A DNA stretch of 64,000 nt from Streptomyces sp. CB02959 (GTDB lineage Bacteria; Actinomycetota; Actinomycetes; Streptomycetales; Streptomycetaceae): NCBI RefSeq assembly GCF_002803155.1, contig NZ_NNBP01000019.1:124001-188000 (forward strand), in the 5' to 3' direction. The notes under the pieces are model-generated. The model was given only the letters and a program-made list of their open reading frames with translations. It did no database searches and had not been told where the DNA came from. This document shows, piece after piece, positions 33,312-42,717 of this stretch; position 1 is the first letter of the stretch; every line of letters starts with the position of its first letter. The translations under genes were made by a program, and so were the position numbers.

Positions 33312-34337
33312 ATGGAGGGCGCGAACGGGGTGGCCGCGGAGCCGCTGATCGAGGTGGCCGGCGTCGAGAAGGTCTTCACCGTCCGGCGCCGGGCGGGCCG
33401 GCTGCGCCGGACCCGGCACGAGGTGCGGGCCGTCGACGGCCTCACCTTCCAGGTGCCGCGCGGCGAGATGGTCGGCTACATCGGGCCCAACGGCGCCGGG
33501 AAGTCCACCACCATCAAGATGCTGACCGGCATCCTGGTGCCCAGCGGCGGCCGGCTGCGGGTCGCCGGCGTCGACCCGTCCCGCGAACGCACCCGCCTCG
33601 CCCGCCGGATCGGCGTGGTCTTCGGGCAGCGCACCACCCTGTGGTGGGACCTGCCGCTCAAGGACTCCTTCGAGCTGGTGCGCCGGATGTACCGGGTCCC
33701 GGCCGCCGTCTTCCGCGCCAACCTCGACCGCTGCGTCGAACTCCTCGACCTGGCACCGCTGTTGGACGTACCGGTCCGTCAACTCTCGCTCGGCCAGCGG
33801 ATGCGCGGCGACATCACGGCGGCACTGCTGCACGACCCCGAGGTGCTCTACCTCGACGAGCCGACCATCGGCCTGGACGTCGTCAGCAAGGCCAAGGTCC
33901 GTGCGTTCCTGCGCGAGGTCAACGCCGAGCGGGGTACCACGGTCCTGCTCACCACCCACGACCTCACCGACATCGAGCAGTTGTGCCGCCGGGTGATGGT
34001 GATCGACCACGGGCGGCTGGTCTTCGACGGGGACTTGGCCGGGCTGCGGGCGGCCGCGGACGGCGAACGGATGCTGGTGGTGGACCTGGCGGAGGAACTC
34101 CCGCCCATCGACGGCGTCCCCGGGGCCCGCACGGTCAAGGTGGACGGCCCCCGGCAGTGGCTGGCGTTCCCGGCGGCGCGCAGCGCGGCGCCCCTGGTGA
34201 CGGCGGTCGCCGCGCGCTATCCGCTGGTGGACCTCTCGGTCCGCGAACCCGACATCGAGACCCTGATCGCCGAGCTGTACGCGGGCGGTGGCGCCGCCCG
34301 CCGCGAGCCGGGCGACTCGGCGCGGGCCGCGCTCTAA
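33312..34337 (+). CDS. ABC-2 exporter ATP-binding protein
   Basis: The protein has 341 residues. Walker A is GPNGAGKST, the signature is LSLGQRMRGD (a variant of LSGGQ) and Walker B is VLYLDEPTIGLD; the switch His is in TTHDLTDIEQL. The segment RRRAGRLRRTRHEVRAVDG is a charged insertion typical of this DUF990-associated subgroup. AAGGGAG precedes the ATG. The C-terminal 90 residues lack motifs. It powers export by the two upstream permeases. Confidence 0.91.
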   Translation: MEGANGVAAEPLIEVAGVEKVFTVRRRAGRLRRTRHEVRAVDGLTFQVPRGEMVGYIGPNGAGKSTTIKMLTGILVPSGGRLRVAGVDPSRERTRLARRIGVVFGQRTTLWWDLPLKDSFELVRRMYRVPAAVFRANLDRCVELLDLAPLLDVPVRQLSLGQRMRGDITAALLHDPEVLYLDEPTIGLDVVSKAKVRAFLREVNAERGTTVLLTTHDLTDIEQLCRRVMVIDHGRLVFDGDLAGLRAAADGERMLVVDLAEELPPIDGVPGARTVKVDGPRQWLAFPAARSAAPLVTAVAARYPLVDLSVREPDIETLIAELYAGGGAARREPGDSARAAL

Positions 34338-34346
34338 TCTGTCCGT

Positions 34347-35057
34347 ATGACTGACGAACGCCTCCCCCAGTTGCGCGCCTCCGACGCCGACCGTGAGCGG
34401 GTCGCCGAGATCCTGCGGGACGCCCTCGCCGAGGGACGGCTGGACATGGCGGAGTTCGACGAGCGGTTCGACGCCGCCTACCAGGCCCGCACCTACGGCG
34501 AGCTGGAGCGGATCACCGCCGACCTGCCGGCGGCCGCACCGGCCCCGGCCCCGCTGTCGCTCCGCAAGGAGCCGGCGCCGGACGGCGCGGTGACGGCCTG
34601 GTCCGAGCGGGTCCGCGAGGACGCCAGGGGCTCCACGTCGGGCATCGCGGTCATGGGCGGCTTCGAACGCAAGGGCCGGTGGACGATCGGGCGCCGGTTC
34701 ACCGCGGTGTGCCTCATGGGCGGCGGCGAACTCGACCTGCGCGAGGCCGACTTCGCCGGCCGGGAGGTCGAGATCAGCATCTGGGCGCTGATGGGCGGCG
34801 TCAACGTCATCGTGCCGCCGGGTGTCGAGGTGGAGGTGCGCGGACTGGGCATCATGGGCGGTTTCGACTCCCGGGAGGACGGGGTGCCGGGCGAGCCCGG
34901 GGCGCCCCGGGTGATCGTCTCGGGGCTGGCCCTGATGGGCGGCGTCGGCGTGGAGCGCAAGCTGCCCAAGGAGGAGCTGCGGCGCCTGAAGGCCGAGCGC
35001 AAGGAGGAGCGGCGGCGGCTCAAGCAGGAGCGCCGGGAGCGCCGCGAACTGGGCTGA
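34347..35057 (+). CDS. DUF1707 protein with LiaF-like C-terminal domain
   Basis: The protein has 236 residues. DUF1707 occupies residues 8-60 (RASDADRERVAEILRDALAEGRLD, EFDERFDAAYQARTYGEL). A repetitive beta domain follows with MGGF/MGGG/MGGV turns, resembling the cell-wall-active-antibiotic-response C-terminal domain. The end is a highly charged Lys/Arg/Glu helix. The start looks leaderless: TAATCT lies 6 bases before the ATG. Proteins of this type are often linked to envelope stress; the role here is unknown. Confidence 0.86.
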   Translation: MTDERLPQLRASDADRERVAEILRDALAEGRLDMAEFDERFDAAYQARTYGELERITADLPAAAPAPAPLSLRKEPAPDGAVTAWSERVREDARGSTSGIAVMGGFERKGRWTIGRRFTAVCLMGGGELDLREADFAGREVEISIWALMGGVNVIVPPGVEVEVRGLGIMGGFDSREDGVPGEPGAPRVIVSGLALMGGVGVERKLPKEELRRLKAERKEERRRLKQERRERRELG

Positions 35058-35073
35058 GGCGGGGCCGCCGCGG

Positions 35074-36384
35074 TCAGAGCGCGGCGGGCGCGACCTGCCG
35101 GAGCCGGCCGACGTCCACCGCGTCGGCCATCGCGCGGTAGCCGGTGTCGCTGGGGTGCAGATGGTCCCCGGAGTCGTAGGCCGGCCGCAGCCGCAGCGGG
35201 TGCGCCGGATCGCGCAGGGCCCGGTCGAAGTCGACGACCTCGTCGTAGACGGCGCCGGAGCGGATCAGGTGGTTGACCTGTTCGCGTACCGCGTTGAGCT
35301 GGTGGGAGTAGCCGCGGTGCCCGCCGAACGGAGTGAGGGTGGAGCCGGTGACCCGCACCCCGTGGGCGTGTGCCCGGCTCACCACCTCCCGCATGCCCGC
35401 GACGATCTTCTGCGCGTCGAGCTGGCGCGGGGCCTTGAACAGGTCGTTCACGCCGATCTCGACCACCACCGCCTTCACGCCCGTACGGGACAGTGCGTCG
35501 CGGTCCAGGCGGGAGAGCAGGCTGGGCCCGTTGGTGGGGGCGAGGCGGCTGCTGTCGGTCAGCAGGCGGTTGCCGCTGATGCCGGCGTTGAGGACGCCGT
35601 AGCGGGGGGCGCCCGGCTCCTCGCGCAGCCGGTCGGCGAGGAAGTCGGTCCAGCGGTGGTTGGCGCCCGGGGTGGAGGTGATGCCGTCGGTGATCGAGTC
35701 GCCGATCGCCACCACCGCACCGTGCGCCTGGGTGGTCCACACGTCCACACCGGTCAGATAGCGCCAGTAGGGGCTCTGCTCGGTGTAGGCGGTGCCGGTG
35801 GTGTCCTCGGTGCGGTCGCCGCGCGCCAGGTAGGACGTCTGGCGGGCGTACGGGTGGTAGGTGGCCGGTCCCGAGGGGGCCGGGGAGTACGTGGTGACCA
35901 GCAGGTCGGCGTTGCCGGGGACGCTCAGCCGGACCGGGTCGCTGGTGATCTCGCCGCCGACCGGGAGGGTCACCGAGGGCTTGCCGCCGAAGGTGAGCCG
36001 CCGCATCGTGCCGGCCGTGGCGATCGGGCTGCCGTTGCCCGCCGACAGCGCCAGCGAGGCATGGCTGAGCGGCAGCGGGCGGGTGCCGTAGAGGTTGGAG
36101 AGCCGGATCCGGGCGCCGGAGCCGCCGACGCTGGTGTGGACGACGTTCCGGATCGACATCTGGGCGTAGCCGTCCTGGGTGCCGGGCTCGGCCGACGCCG
36201 CGGCCGCCGACCAGGTGCCGACCCACTGCCCGGAGACCGCCGGCGCCGCCGACGTCCGCGGTTCGTGCGGAGCGCCGCCCGGGGTGCCGCGGGTGCCGCC
36301 GAAGCCGACGAATATCACGGCCGAGATCAGCACCACCACCGCCGCCAGGCAGGCGAGCAGGGTGTAACCCACACGTCTGGTCAT
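35074..36384 (-). CDS. Secreted or anchored SGNH/GDSL-family hydrolase
   Basis: The protein has 436 residues. A signal anchor (about 4-27, VGYTLLACLAAVVVLISAVIFVG) is followed by a beta-rich N-terminal domain (about 50-210). The SGNH domain has block I AIGDSITDG, block II in VLNAGISGNRL, block III EIGVNDL and block V SGDHLHPS with the catalytic Asp/His pair. It probably acts as an esterase on extracellular lipid, polysaccharide or cell wall. The ATG at 36384 gives the signal sequence; the longer open frame does not. It is convergent with the DUF1707 gene. Confidence 0.88.
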   Translation of the reverse strand: MTRRVGYTLLACLAAVVVLISAVIFVGFGGTRGTPGGAPHEPRTSAAPAVSGQWVGTWSAAAASAEPGTQDGYAQMSIRNVVHTSVGGSGARIRLSNLYGTRPLPLSHASLALSAGNGSPIATAGTMRRLTFGGKPSVTLPVGGEITSDPVRLSVPGNADLLVTTYSPAPSGPATYHPYARQTSYLARGDRTEDTTGTAYTEQSPYWRYLTGVDVWTTQAHGAVVAIGDSITDGITSTPGANHRWTDFLADRLREEPGAPRYGVLNAGISGNRLLTDSSRLAPTNGPSLLSRLDRDALSRTGVKAVVVEIGVNDLFKAPRQLDAQKIVAGMREVVSRAHAHGVRVTGSTLTPFGGHRGYSHQLNAVREQVNHLIRSGAVYDEVVDFDRALRDPAHPLRLRPAYDSGDHLHPSDTGYRAMADAVDVGRLRQVAPAAL

Positions 36385-36761
36385 GCCGGAGGCGTCTCCT
36401 GGAGGCTGGCGGAGCTGCGCGCTCCGGGCGGACAGGGGCGGCGGGACGCGGACGCCCGGACCTGGGAGGTTCGGACTGCGGACGTCCGGCGAGCGGCGGT
36501 GCCGTCGCGGTCCGGCCGGGGATCCATGATCCCACGGACTGCCGGGGGACCGCCCGCCGCCCCGGTCCGCACCCGGCGTCCGGGGCACCGGGAACTCGTG
36601 GGGGGTTCCGCGAGTAGGGCACTGTGGGACACATACGGGCGTACGGCCGGCACGACCGGATCCCGGCGACCCGGGACGGCCCGCGCGGCCCGCTCCGCAC
36701 CGGCCCGTACGGCCGGCACGGGCGGTGCGGACCGGATGGCGTACGGAAGGCGGGGGACACG
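36385..36761. other. Divergent promoter region with a 15-bp direct repeat
   Basis: No gene is supported. CGTACGGCCGGCACG occurs twice in direct orientation at 36640-36654 and 36706-36720, upstream of the DUF445 gene. It could be an operator pair or chance in GC-rich DNA. Confidence 0.45.
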
Positions 36762-38156
36762 GTGGGAGTGGTGGAGCGGATGGAACACACCCTGACGGAG
36801 GGGCCGGAGGGGCCGCAGGGGCCGGGGACGGCGCGGGCCGTCGAGCCGGTGCCGGCCCCGGGCGGCGCCCCGGACGGCCGGACGGTGCCCGGCGGCTTCG
36901 GCTACAGCGCCGCCGACGAGGAGAAGCGGCGGGGCGTCCGCCGGATGAAGGCCCTGGCGACCGGGCTGCTGCTGGTCGTCGCCGCGGTGTACGTGCTGGC
37001 GAAGTGGGCCGGCGCGGCCGGTGCGGGCGGCTGGACCGGCTTCGTCGCGGCGGCCGCCGAGGCCGGCATGGTCGGTGCGCTGGCCGACTGGTTCGCGGTC
37101 ACCGCGCTGTTCAAGCGGCCGATGGGCCTGCCGATCCCGCACACCGCGATCATCCCCACCAAGAAGGACCAGCTCGGGCAGAGCCTGGGCGAGTTCGTCG
37201 GGGAGAACTTCCTCTCCGGCGAGGTGGTCCGGCGCCGACTGCGCTCGGTCGGCGTCGGTGCCCGGCTCGGCGCCTGGCTCGCCGAGCCGCGGAACGCCGA
37301 CCGGGTCACCGCCGAACTCTCCACCGCGCTGCGCGGCGCGCTGACCGTGCTGCGCGACTCCGACGTCCAGGCGGTGGTCGGCGAGGCCATCACCCGCCGC
37401 GCCGACGCCCAGGAGATCGCGCCGGGCATCGGCGCGCTGCTGGAGAAGATCGTCGCCGAGGGCGGCCACACCCGGGTGGTGGACCTGGTCTGCGCCCGCG
37501 CCCACGACTGGCTGGTCGACCACGGCGACTCGGTCGTCGCCGCGGTCTCCGGCGGCGCCCCCGGATGGACCCCCCGGTTCGTCGACCGCAAGGTGGGCGA
37601 CCGGGTCTACAAGGAGCTCCTCCGCTTCGTCACCGAGATGCGCGACATGCCCGAGCACCCGGCGCGCGGCGCGGTGGACCGCTTCCTGACGGACTTCGCC
37701 GGCGACCTGCGGTCCGACCCCGGCACCCGCGAGAAGGTCGAACGGCTCAAGTCCGAGGTGCTGGGCCGCGGCGAGGTGCAGGACCTGATCGCCTCCACCT
37801 GGGGCGCGGTCCGCGCGATGATCGTGGCCGCCGCCGAGGACGAGCGCAGCGAACTCCGGCTCCGGGTGCGGGCGGCACTGCTCTCCCTGGGCGGGCGGCT
37901 GACCGCCGACGACCGGCTGCGAGGCAAGGTCGACGGCTGGCTGGAGGGCGCCGCCGCCTACGTGGTGACGACGTACCGGAGCGAGATCACCGCACTGATC
38001 ACCGACACCGTCGCGGGCTGGGACGCCGAGCACACCTCGAAGAAGATCGAGGCGCACATCGGCCGCGACCTGCAGTTCATCCGCATCAACGGCACGGTCG
38101 TCGGCGCCCTCGCCGGACTGTGCATCTACGCCGTCTCCCAGGCGTTCGGCGGCTGA
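36762..38156 (+). CDS. DUF445 family membrane protein
   Basis: The protein has 464 residues. After a disordered 45-residue N-terminus come a span (ALATGLLLVVAAVYVLAKW) and the DUF445 signature AAEAGMVGALADWFAVTALFKRPMGLPIPHTAIIP in parts, where W-F-A-V-T-A-L-F is diagnostic. A long amphipathic helical region follows and a final span (VVGALAGLCIYAVSQAF). The start may be GTG 36762 or ATG 36780. DUF445 proteins may scaffold the membrane; the function is unknown. Confidence 0.86.
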   Translation: MGVVERMEHTLTEGPEGPQGPGTARAVEPVPAPGGAPDGRTVPGGFGYSAADEEKRRGVRRMKALATGLLLVVAAVYVLAKWAGAAGAGGWTGFVAAAAEAGMVGALADWFAVTALFKRPMGLPIPHTAIIPTKKDQLGQSLGEFVGENFLSGEVVRRRLRSVGVGARLGAWLAEPRNADRVTAELSTALRGALTVLRDSDVQAVVGEAITRRADAQEIAPGIGALLEKIVAEGGHTRVVDLVCARAHDWLVDHGDSVVAAVSGGAPGWTPRFVDRKVGDRVYKELLRFVTEMRDMPEHPARGAVDRFLTDFAGDLRSDPGTREKVERLKSEVLGRGEVQDLIASTWGAVRAMIVAAAEDERSELRLRVRAALLSLGGRLTADDRLRGKVDGWLEGAAAYVVTTYRSEITALITDTVAGWDAEHTSKKIEAHIGRDLQFIRINGTVVGALAGLCIYAVSQAFGG

Positions 38157-38240
38157 CCCGGCCGGGCACCGGGCCGCGCGCCCGGACCTCCGGCCGCACC
38201 GCCTCTGGCAGGCTGCGGCCGGAGGGCTTACGGTGCCCGC

Positions 38241-39041
38241 GTGCGGGAGCGGATACCGGTGGTCGTACAGGGGCGGCGGGGGCGGTACGACCGCCGCTCG
38301 CCGGCCGTGTGGGCCCTGTGGACCGGCGCCGAGCTGGCCGTCACGCTCGGCGTCGTCCTGCTGCTGTTCGTCGTCCACCAGCTGTGGTGGACCAACCGCG
38401 AGGCCCAGGACGCGGCCCGCGACCAGGTCGGCCGGTTGGAGCGGCAGTGGCGGGACGGAGCCGCGGCCGGGCCGCCACCCGCCCCGCCGGCGGACGGTAG
38501 CGGGGCCGCGCGGCCGGCCGTCCCGCCGGGCGGCACGCCGCCCACCGCACCCCCGTCCGGCCGGGACACCGCCCCGGCGACCCCGCCCCGCGACCTCGCC
38601 TACGCGATCCTGCGCATCCCCCGCCTCGGCCTGACCGCCCCGGTCGCCGAGGGCATCGGCCGCACCGCCGTCCTCGACAAGGGCTACGTCGGCCACTACC
38701 CGCACACCGCGCAGCCCGGCGGGACCGGCAACACCGCGCTGGCCGGCCACCGCAACACCCACGGCGAACCGTTCCGGCACCTCGACCGGCTGCGCCCCGG
38801 CGACACCGTCGTCCTGGAGACCGCCCGCCTCCGCGCCACCTACGTGGTCCGCGCGACGCTGCCCGAGACCACCCCCGGCGACGGCACCGTCCTCGCCCCC
38901 GTCCCCCGCAGCACCGTCCACCCCGGCTACGGCTTCACCGCCCCGGGCGCGTACCTCACCCTGACGACCTGCACACCGGAGTACACCTCCACCTACCGCC
39001 TGGTCGTCTGGGCGGTGCTGCGGACGGCGCAGCCGCGGTGA
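38241..39041 (+). CDS. Class E sortase
   Basis: The protein has 266 residues. An N-terminal anchor (about 31-46) and a Pro-rich stalk (about 75-115) lead to the catalytic barrel. The triad is visible: H170 (ALAGHRNTHG), C244 (LTTCTPEYTS) and R253 (TYRLVV). The TCTP context and the Tyr ahead of the catalytic Arg are typical of class E, which prefers LAxTG signals. It covalently attaches surface proteins, for example chaplins in Streptomyces, to peptidoglycan. GTG start. No LAxTG substrate gene is adjacent. Confidence 0.92.
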   Translation: MRERIPVVVQGRRGRYDRRSPAVWALWTGAELAVTLGVVLLLFVVHQLWWTNREAQDAARDQVGRLERQWRDGAAAGPPPAPPADGSGAARPAVPPGGTPPTAPPSGRDTAPATPPRDLAYAILRIPRLGLTAPVAEGIGRTAVLDKGYVGHYPHTAQPGGTGNTALAGHRNTHGEPFRHLDRLRPGDTVVLETARLRATYVVRATLPETTPGDGTVLAPVPRSTVHPGYGFTAPGAYLTLTTCTPEYTSTYRLVVWAVLRTAQPR

Positions 39042-39106
39042 GCGGGGACCGCCGGCCGCCCAGGACCCCTCCCGGCCGGCGGGGACGTCGCCTAGGCTCT
39101 TCCCAC

Positions 39107-39370
39107 GTGTCAAACCAGTCCCCCGGAGGCCCGCCCCCGGGATCCCGAAAGCGCCCCGCGCTGCTCTGGCTGCTGCTGCCGTATGTGCTGTTCCTGGTAG
39201 TGCTGCCGTTCGTCAACCGGGTCACCCCGACCGTCCTCGGCCTGCCGTTCCTCTTCTTCTGGATGCTGCTCGCCACCCTGCTGACGCCGGTGTCGGTGTG
39301 GCTGGCGCGCCGCGGTGACCTCAGGCGGGGCCGCGGCCGGGACGACGGCCCGATCGGGGGCCGGGTGTGA
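39107..39370 (+). CDS. DUF3311 small membrane subunit of a solute symporter
   Basis: The protein has 87 residues with two spans (LLWLLLPYVLFLVVLPFV; VLGLPFLFFWMLLATLLTPVSVWL). DUF3311 proteins precede sodium:solute symporters. GTG 39107 lies just after a CCTAGGCTCT promoter-like stretch; an alternative GTG at 39038 overlaps the sortase stop but would add low-complexity residues. Its stop overlaps the symporter GTG by four bases, so the two are coupled. Confidence 0.82.
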   Translation: MSNQSPGGPPPGSRKRPALLWLLLPYVLFLVVLPFVNRVTPTVLGLPFLFFWMLLATLLTPVSVWLARRGDLRRGRGRDDGPIGGRV

Positions 39371-40884
39371 ACGCCACCGTCTCCACCGCGATCTTCGCCG
39401 CGTTCATGGTCCTGACCGTCGTCCTGGGACTGCTCGCGGTCCGCGGGCGAGGGGCGGGTACGTCCCGGGCGGGCCTGACCGAGTGGTCGGTGGGCGGTCG
39501 CAGCCTGGGCACCGTCTTCATCTGGGTGCTGATGGCCGGCGAGAGCTACACGAGCTTCAGCTACCTCGGCGCGGCCGGCTGGGGATACAACTTCGGCGCG
39601 CCGGTGCTCTACGTCCTGGCCTACATGTCCTGCGGCTACGCGATCGGCTACGTCGTCGGCCCGATGCTGTGGGCCTACGCCCGCCGCCACGGCCTGGTCG
39701 GCATCACCGACATCGTCGCCCACCGCTACCGCCGGCCCTGGCTCGGCGCCGCCGTCGCCGTCCTGGCCACCGTCTGCCTGCTGCCCTACATCCAGCTCCA
39801 GATCGCCGGCATGGGCGTGGTCGTCTCGACCATCTCCTACGGCACGATCAGCCTCAACTGGGCCTATTTCATAGGCTTCGCGGTGACCACCGGCTTCGTC
39901 GTCGTCAGCGGACTGCGCGGCAGCGCCTGGGTGTCGGTCCTCAAGGACATCCTGGTCATCGTCACCCTCGGCTTCCTCGCGGTGTACGTCCCGCTGCACT
40001 ACTTCGGCGGCTACGGCCCCTTCCTGGACCGGATCGTGGCCGAGAAGCCGCAGTGGCTGACCTTTCCCGGCCACGCCTCCGGCGGCCTGGGCCAGTCCTG
40101 GTTCATCAGCACGACGCTGATCAACTCCCTGACGGTGGTGATCTTCCCGACCACCGTGGCCGGCTACCTGGGCGCCCGCAACGCCGACGTGCTCCGCCGC
40201 AACGCCATGTACCTGCCCTTCTACAACGTCCTGCTGTTCGTGCCGATGCTGCTGGGGCTGGCGGCGCTGTTCGTCGTCCCGGGGCTGACCGGCGCCGGGT
40301 CCAACCTGGCGCTGTTCAAACTGGTCGTGGACTCCCTGCCGGCCTGGGCGGTCGGGGTGATCGGGGTGGCCGCGGCGCTCTCCTCGATCGTGCCGATGGC
40401 GGTCTTCATGCTGGTCATCGGCACGATGTGGGGCAGGAGCGTGCTGGGCGCCGTGCCCCGTCTGGCGTCCCGTCAGAAGCTCTGGTCGCAGCTGGTCGTG
40501 GTGGTCGCCGGAGCGCTCGCGCTGGCGCTCACCTACACCGCGCCCAACACCCTGGTCCGGCTCTCCCTGATCTCCTACGAGGGCATGGCGCAACTGGTGC
40601 CGATGCTGCTCCTGGGCCTGGTGTGGCGGCGGTTGACGATATATGCGGCGGTGAGCGGCCTGGTGGCGGGCTTCACCCTGGTGTGCGTCCTGGTCTTCGG
40701 CGGCCACGACCCGGTGTGGGGCGTGAACGCCGGGATCGTCGGACTCGCGGTGAACGTACTGGTGACCCTGGCGGTGACCTGGCTCGGCCCGCGGGAACGG
40801 GTCGACGACCGGCCGGACGCCGAAGTCCTGGCGCTGGAGGACGAGTTCCGCCGGGCCGAGGCCGCCGCGAGCGGCACCCGCTGA
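39367..40884 (+). CDS. Sodium:solute symporter (SSS family)
   Basis: The protein has 505 residues and about 13 spans. SSS features are EWSVGGRSLGTVFIWVLMAGESYTSFSYLGAAG in parts, YARRHGLVGITDIVAHRY, and SLTVVIFPTTVAGYLGARN. The C-terminal cytosolic tail is acidic. It is coupled to the DUF3311 subunit upstream by GTGA overlap. The solute is unknown; relatives carry monocarboxylates, proline or pantothenate. A GC-rich terminator follows. Confidence 0.9.
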   Translation: MNATVSTAIFAAFMVLTVVLGLLAVRGRGAGTSRAGLTEWSVGGRSLGTVFIWVLMAGESYTSFSYLGAAGWGYNFGAPVLYVLAYMSCGYAIGYVVGPMLWAYARRHGLVGITDIVAHRYRRPWLGAAVAVLATVCLLPYIQLQIAGMGVVVSTISYGTISLNWAYFIGFAVTTGFVVVSGLRGSAWVSVLKDILVIVTLGFLAVYVPLHYFGGYGPFLDRIVAEKPQWLTFPGHASGGLGQSWFISTTLINSLTVVIFPTTVAGYLGARNADVLRRNAMYLPFYNVLLFVPMLLGLAALFVVPGLTGAGSNLALFKLVVDSLPAWAVGVIGVAAALSSIVPMAVFMLVIGTMWGRSVLGAVPRLASRQKLWSQLVVVVAGALALALTYTAPNTLVRLSLISYEGMAQLVPMLLLGLVWRRLTIYAAVSGLVAGFTLVCVLVFGGHDPVWGVNAGIVGLAVNVLVTLAVTWLGPRERVDDRPDAEVLALEDEFRRAEAAASGTR

Positions 40885-40888
40885 CGAC

Positions 40889-40919
40889 CGGCCGCCGCGG
40901 CCCCGCGCCGCGGCGGCCG
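40889..40919 (+). terminator. Terminator after symporter
   Basis: CGGCCGCCGCGG pairs perfectly with CCGCGGCGGCCG around a 7-base loop, starting 4 bp after the stop. Confidence 0.75.
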
Positions 40920-41126
40920 TCCCGTTCCGGCCCCCTCCGCGGCCACCCGCCGCGCCACGGACCGCCGTTCACCGCCGAGAGTGAATCCCCGAACGGACTG
41001 TCGCAACCGCTCGCACGTCCGGTTACTCTGATACGGACGGTCGGATCGACGCACGAAGAGGGCCGATCGACGAACGACGACCGATGAACGACGAGGCGCG
41101 GGGGAGCGCGGGGAGGGGGACGCCGG

Positions 41127-41432
41127 ATGTACCGCATCGCCGATGCCTGGCGGCTCTACACCAGCGCGCTGTTCTTCCTGCTCGCCGGACTCCTGCTGGC
41201 GCAGGCCGGTCTGACGACGACACTGGCTGCCGCCGCGACCACCGCCGCGGTGCTGCTGCTGTGCAGCGCCCTCGCCCTGGCCGCCGCCGCCCGCCCGGTG
41301 CCACCGGGCCGGATACGCACGGCCATCCGCGACCGTGAACGCCGTACGGCGTTCCTGCCGCAACGCGACCCCGATGCCGCCGGCCGCCCGCGCCCGCGAG
41401 CACCCGGCCGCGCCCTCCCGGCGGCCGCGTAG
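41127..41432 (+). CDS. Small membrane protein (DUF6412-like) ahead of the YidC paralogue
   Basis: The protein has 101 residues with two close spans (LYTSALFFLLAGLLLAQAG; AATTAAVLLLCSALALAAAA) and a basic Pro/Arg-rich tail. It resembles the actinobacterial small protein that precedes accessory YidC genes; I recall this as DUF6412 but cannot confirm it. It starts 142 bp before the YidC gene on the same strand. It probably works at the membrane with the insertase. Confidence 0.72.
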   Translation: MYRIADAWRLYTSALFFLLAGLLLAQAGLTTTLAAAATTAAVLLLCSALALAAAARPVPPGRIRTAIRDRERRTAFLPQRDPDAAGRPRPRAPGRALPAAA

Positions 41433-41574
41433 CCGCTCCGGCGCACTCCCGCCACGCCCGGCAGCCGTCCGGCGCGTGCCCTGATCCGCCCCACCCCCGC
41501 GCCGGTGCGTGCCCGCGCGGTCCGTCACGCCGTATCTCCCTTTCGGCACGACGAGACCCGTGGAGGGCTCACCC

Positions 41575-42579
41575 ATGTCCGTTTTCGACTTTCTCGGCGA
41601 GGCGCTGGCGCGCGGCGCCCAGGCCATCGAACCGCTCTTCGGCACCGCGGCCACCGCGGCCGCCATCGTCGCGTTCACCCTCGGTGTGCGCGCCGCCCTG
41701 CACCCGCTCGCCCGCGCGGCGGCCCGCGGTGAGAAGGCCCGCGCCGCCCTCGCCCCGCAGCTCGCCGCCCTCCAGCGCAAGCACCGCGGCGACCGCGAGC
41801 GGCTCCAGCGGGCCACGGCCGACCTGTACGCCGCGTCCGGCTCCTCGCCGCTGGCCGGCTGCCTGCCGACCCTTCTCCAGCTCCCGGTCTTCTTCGTGAT
41901 GTACCACCTCTTCTCCACCGGGAACGGCACCCTGCTCGGCCATACGCTGCTGGGCGCCCCGCTCGGCGGGACCTGGCGGCAGGCGCTCGCCGACGGCGGG
42001 GCGACCGGGCCGCAGGGGCTGGTCTACCTCGCGCTGTTCGCCCTGGTCGCGGCGGTCGCCACCTGGAACTACCGGCGCGCCAGGGCGGCAGCGGCGGTGG
42101 CTGCGGCCCCCGCCGCTGCCGCGGGCACCACGGCGCCCGGTATGGGCGCGCTGAACAAGCTGATGCCGCTGCTGTCCTTCGGCACCCTGATCACCGTGGC
42201 GGTGGTGCCGTTGGCGGCCGCGCTGTACGTGGTGACGAGCACGACCTGGACGGCGTGCGAGCGGGCCCTGCTGCAGCGCGACCGCACACCGGCCGGCGCC
42301 CCCGAGCCGACGGCGGGCAGCGCCCCCCAGTCCCAGTCCCAGTCCCAGCCCCAGTCCCAGCCTGAGAACCAGCCCCAGTCCCAGACCCCGACCCGGTCCC
42401 AGCCCGCGTCGCCGTCGCCGCGGGCGGTGCGGCGGGGTGGGCCCAGGACCCGGGCGGCGCGGCAGAAGGCGGCGCGGGCCAGGGCCAACACCGCGGCGCG
42501 GAGGGGCACGCCGGAGCAGCCGGTCGACCCGGACCGCCGCGGCGCCGGAGCCGACCCGATCGTTACTACCCCTCAGTAA
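41575..42579 (+). CDS. YidC/Oxa1-family membrane insertase, accessory copy
   Basis: The protein has 334 residues. The Oxa1 core is clear: IVAFTLGVRAALHPLARAAARGEKAR, then QLAALQRKHRGDRERLQRATADLYAASG (coiled cytosolic region), SPLAGCLPTLLQLPVFFVMYHLF and LNKLMPLLSFGTLITVAVVPLAAALYVVTS in parts. The groove Arg of YidC may correspond to the Arg in GVRAALHP. A low-complexity Ser-Gln/Pro tail and a strongly basic C-terminus (RTRAARQKAARARAN) could bind ribosomes. It is far from rpmH-rnpA-type genes, so it is an accessory paralogue. Confidence 0.87.
   Translation: MSVFDFLGEALARGAQAIEPLFGTAATAAAIVAFTLGVRAALHPLARAAARGEKARAALAPQLAALQRKHRGDRERLQRATADLYAASGSSPLAGCLPTLLQLPVFFVMYHLFSTGNGTLLGHTLLGAPLGGTWRQALADGGATGPQGLVYLALFALVAAVATWNYRRARAAAAVAAAPAAAAGTTAPGMGALNKLMPLLSFGTLITVAVVPLAAALYVVTSTTWTACERALLQRDRTPAGAPEPTAGSAPQSQSQSQPQSQPENQPQSQTPTRSQPASPSPRAVRRGGPRTRAARQKAARARANTAARRGTPEQPVDPDRRGAGADPIVTTPQ
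42328..42412 (+). repeat. Hexanucleotide-type repeat (CAGTCC) in the YidC paralogue
   Basis: Imperfect CAGTCC/CAGCCC units encode a Ser-Gln-Pro tract. Six-base units keep the frame, so copy-number change would alter length only. Confidence 0.75.
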
Positions 42580-42717
42580 CGGTCCAGTCCGTGAACGGGG
42601 TCTTGCGGAGTGGACCGCCTTCTTGGAGGATCGGCCAAATCGCTCGATGGCCGTCCCCCATCGGCCGGCCTCGGAGGACCCTCCTGGGCCGACCCTTCGA
42701 CCACGGGAGTTGTAACG

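Noticed and set aside
36381..39113. 910-codon minus-strand open frame
   Set aside because: It is antisense to the DUF445 and sortase genes, with Gly/Arg/Val low-complexity translation and no motif.
42328..42412. CAGTCC repeats as a CRISPR-like or phase-variation tract
   Set aside because: Units are 6 bp without spacers and lie in frame in the YidC paralogue; length change cannot cause a frameshift.
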